The translations under genes and the position numbers were made by a program. A DNA stretch of 64,000 bases from Pseudomonadota bacterium (GTDB lineage: Bacteria > Pseudomonadota > Alphaproteobacteria > Rhodospirillales > Magnetospirillaceae), in assembly GCA_021781575.1 (NCBI GenBank), contig JAJXWP010000020.1, positions 1 to 64,000 on the forward strand, written 5' to 3'. Of this stretch, positions 55,890 to 64,000 are shown one piece after another (the first letter of the stretch is position 1; every line of letters starts with the position of its first letter). The notes under the pieces are model-generated. The model made no database searches. It saw only the letters and a program-made list of their open reading frames with translations, and was not told the DNA's origin.

Positions 55890-55921
55890 CGGCTGGCTGC
55901 AACAGACTCGAGACCTCGCCC

Positions 55922-57202
55922 ATGAACATCATTGACCGGCGCTTGAACCCGAAGGGCAAGAGCTTGCCCAATCGCCAGCGGCTCTTGCGACGGGTCAAGG
56001 CCCAGGTGCGAGAAGCCGTGGCCCAGTCCATCGCCGGCCGGCGGATCGCCGAGGTGGATGCCGACAAGGCGGTCCCGGTGCCGGTTCACGGCATCGCGGA
56101 ACCGTCGTTCCGCAAGGGGTCCGACGGCACCCGCGAGTTCGTCCTGCCGGGAAACCAGAAGTTCGTCAAGGGCGACCGCATCGCCAAACCGCCGTCGGGC
56201 GGCGGTCAGGGTCGCGAGGCGGCGGATTCGGGCAGCGGCGAGGACGAGTTCACCTTCACCTTGAGCCGCAAGGAATTCCTCGACATCTTCTTCGACGACC
56301 TTGAACTGCCCGACATGGTCAAGCGCCGCCTGAAAGAATCCACGGCGACGGTCCCAGCGCGCGCCGGCTACACCGTCTCGGGCGCACCCCAGGCGCTGGA
56401 CGTATTGCGCACCATGCGCAACGGCCTGGCCCGGCGGCTGGCGTTACGGCGCCCGCGGCCTGACGAACTGGCCGAACTGGAAAGCCTGGCGGCCGAGGCC
56501 GAAGCCGCCGGCGACCGCGCCACCGTGGCAAGAGTGGCCGAGCAGATCGAGGCCTTGCGGCGACGGCTGCGGCTGATCCCATGGATCGACCCGGTGGATG
56601 TGCGCTTCCGCCGGTTCGAGCATCGCCCGGTTCCCATCGCCCAGGCGGTGATGTTCTGCCTGATGGACGTCTCGGGCTCGATGAACGAGCACATGAAGGA
56701 CTTGGCCAAGCGCTTTTTCATGCTGCTCTATCTGTTTCTCGATCGGCGCTACAAGGCCGTCGACATCGTCTTCATCCGCCATACCCACGAAGCGCAGGAA
56801 GTTGACGAAGAAACCTTCTTCCGTTCCCGCGAGACCGGCGGAACGGTGGTCTCGAGCGCGTTGCAAGTCGCCATCGACATCATCGACGAACGCTATCCCG
56901 TCGATGCCTGGAATATTTATATCGCCCAGGCGTCGGACGGCGACAACCTGACGTCCGACCGCGGCCGTGTGATCGACGCGATGAGCAACAGGTTGCTCCA
57001 AGCCTGCCAGTATTTCGCCTATCTGGAAGTGGACGACCCGCCGGCTGACGTCTGGGAGGGGCGCAGCAGCTCCAGCGAGCTGTGGCGGACCTACCAGGAA
57101 CTGCAAAGGCCGGGAACGCCGTTGGCCTTGCGCCGGGCGACTGCCGCCGCCCAGATCTTCGGCGTTTTCCACGAGCTGTTCTCGCGCGATGCGGTCAGTT
57201 AG
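55922..57202 (+). CDS. YeaH/YhbH family protein (DUF444)
   Basis: A 426-residue protein. The N-terminus MNIIDRRLNPKGKSLPNRQR and the middle segment RRFEHRPVPIAQAVMFCLMD, then VSGSMNEHMKDLAKRFFMLL (a von Willebrand A-like MIDAS pattern DVSGS), and WNIYIAQASDGDNL are family signatures. It has a charged Pro/Gly linker around residues 75-110. It always travels with prkA and spoVR and is presumed to work with PrkA in stress responses. It begins 32 nt after prkA. Confidence 0.95.
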   Translation: MNIIDRRLNPKGKSLPNRQRLLRRVKAQVREAVAQSIAGRRIAEVDADKAVPVPVHGIAEPSFRKGSDGTREFVLPGNQKFVKGDRIAKPPSGGGQGREAADSGSGEDEFTFTLSRKEFLDIFFDDLELPDMVKRRLKESTATVPARAGYTVSGAPQALDVLRTMRNGLARRLALRRPRPDELAELESLAAEAEAAGDRATVARVAEQIEALRRRLRLIPWIDPVDVRFRRFEHRPVPIAQAVMFCLMDVSGSMNEHMKDLAKRFFMLLYLFLDRRYKAVDIVFIRHTHEAQEVDEETFFRSRETGGTVVSSALQVAIDIIDERYPVDAWNIYIAQASDGDNLTSDRGRVIDAMSNRLLQACQYFAYLEVDDPPADVWEGRSSSSELWRTYQELQRPGTPLALRRATAAAQIFGVFHELFSRDAVS

Positions 57203-57246
57203 GGCGGCATGGGACCGGCCGTTGCGGTCCCTCCGGTGATGCCCGC

Positions 57247-57266
57247 CCCCCGGGCTTGGCCCGGGG
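57247..57266 (+). other. Intercistronic hairpin between yeaH and spoVR
   Basis: CCCCCGGGC, TTG, then GCCCGGGG makes a very stable stem with extra CCG/CGG pairs outside. There is no T-run. It lies in the 97-nt gap between the two genes and may lower or uncouple downstream spoVR expression. Confidence 0.45.
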
Positions 57267-57299
57267 ACGGGCGCGACGAGTAATACAGGAGCGCTGCCG

Positions 57300-58829
57300 T
57301 TGCCCCTTCTCTACCAAGGTTCGGAATGGAATTTCGACAAACTCAAGCGGGTCCATGACGCCGTCGAGGAAATCGCCTTAGGGGAAATGGGGCTGGACAC
57401 CTATCCCATTCAGGTCGAGGTGATCACCGCCGAGCAGATGCTCGATGCCTATGCCTCGATCGGCCTGCCGATCCTTTACCGCCATTGGTCATTCGGCAAG
57501 CGGTTCGCCCGTGACGAGACCCTGTACCGGAAGGGCTATCAGGGACTCGCCTATGAGATCGTGATCAACTCGGATCCCTGCATCTGCTACGTGATGGAAG
57601 AGAATTCCATGACCATGCAGGCCCTGGTGCTGGCCCACGCGGCCTACGGGCACAACCACTTTTTCAAGAACAACCACCTCTTCCGCCAGTGGACGGACGC
57701 CTCAGGAATCCTCGACTACCTGGCGTTCGCCCGCGATTATGTCGCCAACTGCGAGGACCGCTACGGCATCGATGCCGTCGAACGGGTTCTCGATGCGGCG
57801 CATGCCTTGCAGACACAAGGAGTCAACCGATACACCCGCCGGCAGAAGCGCAGCTTGGCCGAGGAACTCGCCCGCCAGAAAGAACGCCGCGACTATGCCG
57901 AATCGACCTGGAACCCCCTGTGGACCACGGTGCCCGGAATCGATGTGGAAAGCCAACTGAGCGCCACCGAGCAGCCGATGCTGGACGAGGAAAGGATCCG
58001 CTCGATCGAACTTCCGGAGGAAAATCTCCTCTATTTTCTGGAGAAGACCTCACCATCCTTGCGTGGCTGGGAACGGGAAATATTGCGGATAGTCCGTATG
58101 CTCGCGCAATATTTTTATCCGCAAAGACAGACAAAGGTGATGAACGAGGGCTGTGCCACCTTTGTACATTACAAGATAATGACACGTCTGCACGAGACTG
58201 GCCAGATTGACGACGGGTCCTATCTTGAATTCCTTCACTCTCATACATCGGTCGTGCATCAGATCGATTTCACTGACAAGCGATACGGCGGCATAAATCC
58301 TTACGCGCTAGGTTTCTCCGTCATGCGCGACATCGAACGAATATGCCGAGAGCCGACCGACGAAGACGCCCGGTGGTTCCCCGACTTCGCCGGCAACGGC
58401 GACCCGATGGGCACCCTGCGCGAGGTCTGGGCCGACTACCGGGACGAGAGCTTCCTTCTGCAGTTCCTCGGACCCAAGGTGATCCGGGATTTCCGGATGC
58501 TGCGCCTGCGCGATGCCTCGGGCGAGCCCTATTTCGAAGTGACGGCGATCCACGACGAGCAGGGCTATCGCGAGGTGCGGGCGGCTTTGGCCGAGGAGTT
58601 CGATTCCGGCCGGCTCGACCCCGAGATCCAGGTGGTGGATGTCGACCTGCTGGGCGACCGGCGGCTGACGCTCGAGCACCGGGTTCATGAGGGACAGCGG
58701 CTGGAGCGCTCGTCCGCCGGCAAGACGCTGCACCATATCCGCACCCTGTGGGGGTATCCGGTCCGTTTGTGCGAAGTCGACGCGGCCACCGGCGACGCCT
58801 TGCCGTCCGGCGAAACCGAACTGCCATAG
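57300..58829 (+). CDS. SpoVR family protein
   Basis: A 509-residue protein of the SpoVR/YcgB family. Starts at TTG with AGGAG 8 nt upstream (LPLLYQGSEWNFDKLKRVHD). Characteristic segments: YEIVINSDPCICYVMEENSM, AHAAYGHNHFFKNNHLFRQW, ARDYVANCEDRYGIDAVERVL, and the conserved MNEGCATFVHYKIMTRLHET with possible metal ligands. Found in non-sporulating bacteria with prkA and yeaH as here; biochemical function unknown. The last 50 residues form a separate small domain. Confidence 0.95.
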   Translation: MPLLYQGSEWNFDKLKRVHDAVEEIALGEMGLDTYPIQVEVITAEQMLDAYASIGLPILYRHWSFGKRFARDETLYRKGYQGLAYEIVINSDPCICYVMEENSMTMQALVLAHAAYGHNHFFKNNHLFRQWTDASGILDYLAFARDYVANCEDRYGIDAVERVLDAAHALQTQGVNRYTRRQKRSLAEELARQKERRDYAESTWNPLWTTVPGIDVESQLSATEQPMLDEERIRSIELPEENLLYFLEKTSPSLRGWEREILRIVRMLAQYFYPQRQTKVMNEGCATFVHYKIMTRLHETGQIDDGSYLEFLHSHTSVVHQIDFTDKRYGGINPYALGFSVMRDIERICREPTDEDARWFPDFAGNGDPMGTLREVWADYRDESFLLQFLGPKVIRDFRMLRLRDASGEPYFEVTAIHDEQGYREVRAALAEEFDSGRLDPEIQVVDVDLLGDRRLTLEHRVHEGQRLERSSAGKTLHHIRTLWGYPVRLCEVDAATGDALPSGETELP

Positions 58830-58835
58830 GGTCAT

Positions 58836-58965
58836 CGTCAGTCCCTCGCCCGGCGAGGGTGTTTGATAGACCTGGTGCAGTGAACCTTTTGAAGAGGTCA
58901 CCACAATCCAATCAGTTGGTGGGCCGCCTGATCCAGGCGCTTGGAAACCAAGGGTCTGGGGCGGA
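58836..58965 (+). repeat. Dispersed intergenic repeat, copy C
   Basis: Contains GGCGAGGGTGTTTGATAGAC, CTGGTGCAGTGAACCTTTTG and GGTGGGCCGCCTGATCCAGG with CGCTTGGAAACCAAGGG. The first two blocks match copy A (inverted), the second and third match copy B, in order. It lies just after the spoVR stop. Confidence 0.75.
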
Positions 58966-59042
58966 CCACGAGGCGTTCCTGGCGTGACAGAACTTGGTGA
59001 GATAACTATCCTGAAGAAAATTGCGCCTCGTGGGGGATAGCC

Positions 59043-60389
59043 ATGCGCGTTGATATCGACAGCTCTCGGCGACTGGAAGCGCTGCAGATCGACGATGCCA
59101 CCAGAGCCGTTCTGCGGCAGATCAAGCCGATCGTCGCCCAGAACATCGATGCGGTGGTCGAGGCCGCCTTCCGCCAGATGCTGCGTTACCCCGAGGCCGC
59201 CAAGGCCTATGCCGCCATGAACATCGAAGATGCCAAGCGCTCGCAACGCCATCACTGGCTCGACGACATGTTCCCGGCCACCTTTTCCGACGAGCAGTTG
59301 GTCCACGGCATCGACATCTTCCAGAAAAGGCAAAGGCAGGGACTGAACTTCCGCTGGTTCTTCGTCTTCTACGCGACGCTGCTCGACAACATGATCGTCG
59401 CCGTCGCTCCCGCCTTTCGCCGAAAGCCGGAAAGCCTGGCGCAGGCGATCCGGGCGCTCACCAGGATCGTCCTGTTCGAACTCGATCTGGCGTCGGCGGC
59501 CTATATGGACTCGGCAGTGGAAGGGGCGACAACCTTCATCGATCAGGCTGCCAAGGCAGTGCATGGCGGGGCCCAGACCATCGCCTCGTCGGTCGACAAT
59601 CTGTCGGTCACCTCGAATGAACTGTCCGCCTCGGTCGCCGAGATCACCGCCACCATGGAGGAACTGTCCGCCTCGTCCAGCCAGATTTCCGAGCACTCGA
59701 CCGCCGTCGCCGATATCGCCAACGTCACCCTGGCGAACAGCGAAAACGGCATGGCCGCGATGAACCTGCTGACCGATAAGATGGAGCGCATCCACCTGGA
59801 CAGCGAAACCAGTCTCCAGGAGATCATCACCCTCGGCCGGACATCGAAGGAAATCGGCAAGATCATGGCGATGATCAACGCCATTGCCGACCGCACGAAG
59901 CTGATTGCTTTCAACGCCGCTCTTGAAGCGGCCAGCGCCGGAGAGGCCGGCAAGCGCTTCGGCGTCGTTGCCGCGGAGATCCGGCGGCTTGCCGACAGCG
60001 TCACCGATTCCACCAGTGAAATCGAAAGCAAGGTCCAGGACATCCAGGATTCCATCAGCCGCCTGGTGATCAACTCGGAAAAAGGCAACCGGGGCATCGC
60101 CGAGGGAATGGCCGCCACCACGGCCACCGCCGAACGCCTGGGCGAGCTGGTCTCGGCCGCCCGGAACACCGCCAGTGCGGCGCAGCAGATCTCGTTATCG
60201 ACCCAGCAGCAGAAGACGGCGGCCGATCAGGTCGTCGTCGCGCTCCGCGAGATCATGCAGGCCAGCAGCCATGCCGCCCACTCGGTGTCGGAACTGTCGG
60301 ATGTCAGCCAGACGATGATCGGCCTGTCCTCCGACCTGACGACGCTGGTCGACGGCTTCCTGGACCAGGGTGCGACGGCGAGGACCTGA
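59043..60389 (+). CDS. Globin-coupled methyl-accepting chemotaxis protein
   Basis: A 448-residue soluble chemoreceptor with no membrane span. Residues about 10-170 form a globin sensor/protoglobin domain of the HemAT type, with a candidate haem-ligating His in SQRHHWLDDMFPATFS. Residues about 190-440 are the signalling helix bundle; the conserved hairpin tip reads IAFNAALEAASAGEAGKRFG, VVAAEIRRLADSVTDSTSEI. The family senses O2 (or CO/NO) and talks to CheA/CheW. No chemotaxis operon is next to it. The minus-strand frame across it is a shadow. Confidence 0.93.
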   Translation: MRVDIDSSRRLEALQIDDATRAVLRQIKPIVAQNIDAVVEAAFRQMLRYPEAAKAYAAMNIEDAKRSQRHHWLDDMFPATFSDEQLVHGIDIFQKRQRQGLNFRWFFVFYATLLDNMIVAVAPAFRRKPESLAQAIRALTRIVLFELDLASAAYMDSAVEGATTFIDQAAKAVHGGAQTIASSVDNLSVTSNELSASVAEITATMEELSASSSQISEHSTAVADIANVTLANSENGMAAMNLLTDKMERIHLDSETSLQEIITLGRTSKEIGKIMAMINAIADRTKLIAFNAALEAASAGEAGKRFGVVAAEIRRLADSVTDSTSEIESKVQDIQDSISRLVINSEKGNRGIAEGMAATTATAERLGELVSAARNTASAAQQISLSTQQQKTAADQVVVALREIMQASSHAAHSVSELSDVSQTMIGLSSDLTTLVDGFLDQGATART

Positions 60390-60398
60390 GGACGCCCC

Positions 60399-61160
60399 TC
60401 AAATTCCGGCATACCATTCGTAACCCCGGTCTTCCCAATAGCCGCCGCGGCCGCGACCGATTCGGGCGAAGCTGTCGACCAGTTCGATCGCCATGACGTA
60501 TTTCGCCATCTTGTAGCCGAGTTGGCGCTCGACCCTGAGACGCAACGGAGCGCCGTGCGGGATGGGCAAGGGCTGGTCGTTCATGCCGTAAGCCAGGATG
60601 GTCTGCGGGTGATTGGCCTCCTCCAGATCGATGCTCTCGTAATATTTGTCATCCCACCGCGTCAGCCGGTCGGCGCAATGGAACACGACGAAACGGGCCG
60701 CCGGCCGCGGCCCCACCCGCTGAAGCAGCGCCGCCAGCGGCACTCCCGTCCACTTGCCGATGCAGCTCCATCCCTCGACGCAGTCGTGGCGGGTGATCTG
60801 GGTGCGCGCCGGCATCGCGCGGAGTTCCGCCAGCGAGAATTGCATCGGCCGCTCCACCAGGCCACCGATGGCGAGCCGCCAGTCGGCAAAGCCGCCGGCT
60901 GCCGACGCAACGTACGCCGGATCGTCCGGATTGGTGCTGCCATTGGCCTTGAACCGCGGCGACAGATCGGCTTCGGCATATTCGGGCGCCAGGCTGTCGC
61001 GGCCGGTGATCCGGCGTTGCAGCCACCGATTGACGCCTTCGGCGCGCCCCAGCACCCGCTGCAGCCAAGGCTCAGCCGACAATCTGTCACAGCCGCCGAG
61101 CCACAGCACCGAGCCGACGCCCAACGCTCTGCCGAGGAACTTGCGCCGTTCACCGTTCAT
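60399..61160 (-). CDS. Molybdopterin-dependent oxidoreductase (sulfite oxidase family, Tat)
   Basis: A 253-residue Mo enzyme of the YedY/MsrP/sulfite-oxidase superfamily. The N-terminus MNGERRKFLGRALGVGSVLW carries a twin-arginine motif, so it is exported folded to the periplasm. The molybdenum-ligating Cys lies in ARTQITRHDCVEGWSCIGKW; further motifs are RFVVFHCADR and GAPLRLRVERQLGYKMAKYV. AGGAGG lies 5 nt before ATG 61160. It overlaps the cytochrome b gene by 11 nt. It may reduce oxidised methionines or another substrate with electrons from the cytochrome; sulfite oxidation is also possible. Confidence 0.92.
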   Translation of the reverse strand: MNGERRKFLGRALGVGSVLWLGGCDRLSAEPWLQRVLGRAEGVNRWLQRRITGRDSLAPEYAEADLSPRFKANGSTNPDDPAYVASAAGGFADWRLAIGGLVERPMQFSLAELRAMPARTQITRHDCVEGWSCIGKWTGVPLAALLQRVGPRPAARFVVFHCADRLTRWDDKYYESIDLEEANHPQTILAYGMNDQPLPIPHGAPLRLRVERQLGYKMAKYVMAIELVDSFARIGRGRGGYWEDRGYEWYAGI

Positions 61161-61977
61161 CGGGACCTCCTGATTCCTCGATGGCATAGCGGCCGGTGAT
61201 CATCGAGCGGATGTTGTTCCACAAGCCCGATGCCACCACCATGAGCAGATGGATGGCGACGAAGGCGAGGAGGGCGGCGGCAAGCAGGAAATGGATGCTG
61301 CGGGCCGATTGGCGCCCGCCGAAGAAGGCGAGCAGCCCGGGGAAAGCGGAATCCAGCCGTGGCGACATGGTCAAGCCGGCAAGCACGATCAGCGGCAGCA
61401 GGACGAAGACGACGACCAGATAGGCCAGTTTCTGCAGCAGGTTGTAATGCTCGGCTTCTTCGCCTTTGGGAAAACGGAACCTCAGGTGGTCGAGGAGGGT
61501 TCGGCCGAAGTGGCGAAGCTGGTCGTGGGTCGGCAGCAGGTCGCGGCGGAAATGGCCGGTGACCAATCCCCAGGCAAGATAGACCAGACCATTGATCACC
61601 AGGAGCCAGGCGAAGAAAAAATGCCACCGCCGCCCGAGGGCCAGCCATTGCACGCCTGGAAGGGTGGCCCAGGGGGGAAAGCCGCGCGGTTGCGGCTGGC
61701 CGGCGACATCCGAGACCCCCAGCAAGCCGGTGGTGACAAACCGGTGGCCGAACACCCTGGTGATTCCATCCATTCGCCCGCCGCCGGAGTCCGCTGCTCC
61801 CAGCGCCAGCCAAGGATGGTCGAACTCCGTGGCTTGGCCCCAGTACAGCGCCGGATGGGCATTGAAGATCTGCAGCCCGCTCATCAGCAGGACGATCAGA
61901 CACAGCAGATTGACCCAGTGGCAGATCCGCACCACCGGCGAATGCCGCCGGATCCAGCGCCGTCTCGACAGGGGCAT
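61150..61977 (-). CDS. Cytochrome b561-type membrane subunit
   Basis: A 275-residue integral membrane cytochrome b. It has helices at about 20-40 (HWVNLLCLIVLLMSGLQIF), 120-140 (WHFFFAWLLVINGLVYLAWG), 200-220 (LAYLVVVFVLLPLIVLAGL) and 240-265 (IHFLLAAALLAFVAIHLLMV), with histidines placed as haem ligands (ICHWVN, RRWHFFF, SIHFLL, AIHLLM). Start ATG 61977 with GGAGG 9 nt upstream (61986 is directly after it). It presumably passes electrons to the overlapping molybdopterin enzyme. Confidence 0.92.
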   Translation of the reverse strand: MPLSRRRWIRRHSPVVRICHWVNLLCLIVLLMSGLQIFNAHPALYWGQATEFDHPWLALGAADSGGGRMDGITRVFGHRFVTTGLLGVSDVAGQPQPRGFPPWATLPGVQWLALGRRWHFFFAWLLVINGLVYLAWGLVTGHFRRDLLPTHDQLRHFGRTLLDHLRFRFPKGEEAEHYNLLQKLAYLVVVFVLLPLIVLAGLTMSPRLDSAFPGLLAFFGGRQSARSIHFLLAAALLAFVAIHLLMVVASGLWNNIRSMITGRYAIEESGGPDER

Positions 61978-62144
61978 GGCCGCCATCCTCCGTTGCGGTC
62001 AGCAAATGAGCAGGGGGAACAGGCGAATCAAGGGGGCGCCGCGACCGCCGGCTGCGCGGCCCCAGGTCTCGTTCGGAAGCAGCCGGTCCCTTCCGGGCAA
62101 AAGCTTGGGATTGACGCCGACCGCTTGAGGAAGATAGTGGGCCG

Positions 62145-62873
62145 ATGAGCGCAACGAGCGAAACCGACGCCCATATCCTTCTGGCCGATATCGGCGGCTA
62201 TACCCGTTTCCTGCATGAGAACGCGGTGTCGCTGCGCCATGCCAATTATATCGTGTCCGAACTCCTGGCGGCGGTCATGCGACGCGCCGAGGTGCCGGTT
62301 CGGGTGGAAAAGCTCGAAGGCGACGCCGTGCTGTTCGTCGCGCCGACCGATCCTTCAGGCGTTGGCGAGGCCGGCGTCCGCCGCTCGATTTTCGGGTTCC
62401 CGGCCGCCTTCTACCGGCGCCGCGCCGAATTGATGAGCCACAATACCTGCCCATGCGAAGCCTGCACCGGTATCGGGCGCCTCGATCTGAAGGTCGTCGG
62501 CCATTACGGCCGGGTGTTGCGCTATCGGCTGAACCGCTTCGACGAACTGGCCGGGATCGACATGGTCATCGCCCATCGCCTGCTGAAGAATTCGGTGGAG
62601 GCATCGCGCTACCTGCTGCTGACCGAGGCGGCATGGCAACGGCTGAAGCCAGATTATGACCTTCCGGTCCTCAGCCATGTGGAGATTTGCGAAGGCGTCG
62701 GCGAGGTTCCGGTGGTGGTCCTCGAGGGACCACCAGCAACCCCGGAAGCCCCGCCCAAGGCGTCGATCCCACATCGCCTCGCCGACTTCGTGGTCAAACA
62801 CCTGATCCTGCTGCCGTTCGGCAAAGCCCTCGCACGGCGGGCGGTGACCAGAGAAGCCGCTATCCGCAGATGA
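62145..62873 (+). CDS. DUF2652 protein (cyclase-like fold)
   Basis: A 242-residue protein starting MSATSETDAHILLADIGGYT. The first 100 residues read like a class III nucleotide-cyclase core (ADIGGYTRFL, VRVEKLEGDAVLFVA), a similarity noted for DUF2652. The metal-binding aspartates appear in LADIGGYT and EGDAVLF, though activity is not established. The middle has a Cys pair in HNTCPCEACTGIGRLDLKVV that might bind metal. The C-terminal part is helical and basic. No partner genes. Confidence 0.85.
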   Translation: MSATSETDAHILLADIGGYTRFLHENAVSLRHANYIVSELLAAVMRRAEVPVRVEKLEGDAVLFVAPTDPSGVGEAGVRRSIFGFPAAFYRRRAELMSHNTCPCEACTGIGRLDLKVVGHYGRVLRYRLNRFDELAGIDMVIAHRLLKNSVEASRYLLLTEAAWQRLKPDYDLPVLSHVEICEGVGEVPVVVLEGPPATPEAPPKASIPHRLADFVVKHLILLPFGKALARRAVTREAAIRR

Positions 62874-62910
62874 CGCCGATAAAGACGAATCCTAAGGGAT
62901 CACCGACACC

Positions 62911-62938
62911 GGTGCAGTGTCTCATTCAAAAGGTTCGC
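62911..62938 (+). repeat. Dispersed intergenic repeat, partial copy D
   Basis: GGTGCAGTG followed by TCATTCAAAAGGTTCGCC: the same words as copies A-C (GGTGCAGTG and its TTCAAAAGGTT inverse) but rearranged and short. It lies between the DUF2652 gene and rtcB. Confidence 0.4.
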
Positions 62939-63011
62939 CGCCTTTCTCGCCTTGCGGAAGATTGACGACGGCGTCGCGCTGAGACAGCGTGATGGTGGCC
63001 GCGTCGGCAGG

Positions 63012-64000
63012 CTATCCCTTGACGCAGATGATCGGCAGGAGGCGCGCCACCTTGCGCGCCAGCCCGCCCCGCTCGGCGGCATCGACCACGGCGCGCACGT
63101 CTTTGTAGGCGCCCGGCGCCTCTTCCGCCACGCCTCGCATCGAGGGGCTACGGATGGCAATGCCGCGCTCCGCCAGATCGTCGATGATCGCCCTGCCCCG
63201 CCACTGCCTGAGGGCTGCGTGGCGGCTCATGCTGCGGCCGGCGCCGTGGCATGCAGAGGAGAAGGACTGGCGCTCGCTGGTAGCACATCCGGCCAAAATG
63301 TAAGACTCTGTCCCCATACTACCGCCGATCAGCACCGGCTGCCCGACCGGGCGGTAGGCCTCCGGCAAGGTGGCATCCCACGGCCCCAGGGCGCGGGTCG
63401 CCCCCTTGCGGTGGACGAACAGCCGCGTCAGCCGGCCCTCGACCGGATGGTGCTCGACCTTGCAGGTGTTGTGGGACACATCATAGAGCAGCGCCAAGCG
63501 CGCCGCGGGAAACAGCGTGCCGAAGGCCTCGCGGACGAAATGTCCGATGATCTGGCGATTGGCAAGGGCGCAATTGGTGGCGGCCCGCATGCCGCCCAGG
63601 TATCGCCGACCGAGTTCGGACTCGATGGGCGCCGAGGCCAGTTCGCGATCCGGCAGATCCAGTCCGTAGCCGGCCGCCGCGGCGACCATCTCGGCCAGAT
63701 AATCGGTTCCCACCTGGTGGCCGAGACCGCGCGACCCGCAGTGGATGGTGGCCACCACATCGCCCACCGCCAGTCCGTAGGCCTTGGCCGCGTCGACGGC
63801 GAATATCTCCGCCACCTCCTGGACCTCAAGGTAATGGTTGCCCGACCCCAGGGTGCCCATCTCGCCCCGCTGGCGGGTTTTCGCCTTGGCCGAGACGCAA
63901 TCCGGGGCCGCCCCGGCGGCCTGCCCCCCCTCCTCGATCAACGCCAGATCTTCCGGCAAGCCGAAACCGCGCGCCACCGCCCAGGCGGCGCCACCCTCGA
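63012..64000 (-). CDS. rtcB: RtcB family RNA ligase (partial, cut by window edge)
   Basis: The 3' part (about 329 codons) of an RtcB RNA-splicing ligase, which joins 2',3'-cyclic phosphate and 5'-OH ends with GTP and metal. Visible: EGGAAWAVARGFG at the cut end, LGSGNHYLEVQEVAEIFA, IHCGSRGLGHQVGTDY (metal ligands), YDVSHNTCKVEHHPVEG, GTESYILAGC, and the guanylylation site SACHGAGRSMSRHAA. The N-terminus, with the first metal-binding motifs, lies beyond position 64000. Confidence 0.95.
   Translation of the reverse strand, partial: EGGAAWAVARGFGLPEDLALIEEGGQAAGAAPDCVSAKAKTRQRGEMGTLGSGNHYLEVQEVAEIFAVDAAKAYGLAVGDVVATIHCGSRGLGHQVGTDYLAEMVAAAAGYGLDLPDRELASAPIESELGRRYLGGMRAATNCALANRQIIGHFVREAFGTLFPAARLALLYDVSHNTCKVEHHPVEGRLTRLFVHRKGATRALGPWDATLPEAYRPVGQPVLIGGSMGTESYILAGCATSERQSFSSACHGAGRSMSRHAALRQWRGRAIIDDLAERGIAIRSPSMRGVAEEAPGAYKDVRAVVDAAERGGLARKVARLLPIICVKG

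Noticed and set aside
58308..59795. A 495-codon minus-strand frame
   Set aside because: It is antisense to the 3' part of spoVR and the 5' part of the chemoreceptor gene; its composition is that of a GC-rich shadow frame.

Overview
The window is high-GC DNA from an alphaproteobacterium, most likely a Rhodospirillales (Magnetospirillum/Rhodospirillum-like) organism. This is inferred from the gene set: fused pntA with pntB, an M16 protease overlapping thrC, a Usg-family protein, HrcA/CIRCE-controlled groESL, a prkA-yeaH-spoVR stress module, a cytoplasmic globin-coupled chemoreceptor and a PAS-GGDEF-EAL protein. No species call is possible from sequence alone.

Positions 1-7052 look like the right-hand part of an integrated mobile element. 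It holds a tyrosine recombinase, a small orphan protein, a compact three-gene operon (TIGR04255-family protein, HTH protein, unknown protein), a plasmid-type RepA initiator with four iterons, and an HTH gene overlapping repA. It ends in a 49-nt copy of the 3' part of tRNA-Gly(CCC), read as the distal attachment site. The intact tRNA would lie left of the window. A truncated HEPN-domain gene sits just outside that boundary.

From 7.7 to 31.6 kb, two related giant surface or secreted proteins (7698-11678 and 27679-29799) share N-terminal and DUF4214 C-terminal scaffolds. One of them carries an inserted block of 13 HAF repeats. Between them lie an 11-mer/heptad-repeat helical protein, a CBS-domain protein, a PAS-GGDEF-EAL protein, several small orphans, a metallo-beta-lactamase hydrolase, pntAB, tRNA-Gln(CTG), a Ppx/GppA phosphatase with an RlmE-type methyltransferase, and the M16 protease/thrC pair. 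A carboxypeptidase Taq gene follows.

From 31.7 to 41 kb there is elbB, then a tightly overlapping minus-strand operon: SpoIIE phosphatase/kinase fusion, STAS protein, MlaE, MlaF, MlaD, auxiliary lipoprotein, TrmA-type RNA methyltransferase. prfC follows. From 41 to 49 kb come a histidine kinase, a LuxR-type response regulator, an ECF sigma factor, a hemerythrin, and an overlapping glycosyltransferase-egtB-egtD operon for ergothioneine-type chemistry, then a receiver-domain protein. From 49 to 64 kb are groESL with a CIRCE operator and terminator, usg, a VTT membrane protein, a GT2 glycosyltransferase, prkA-yeaH-spoVR, the globin chemoreceptor, a molybdopterin oxidoreductase with its cytochrome b, a DUF2652 protein and the 3' part of rtcB, which runs off the right edge. 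Four copies of a dispersed intergenic repeat occur at gene ends around 18, 19, 58.8 and 62.9 kb.
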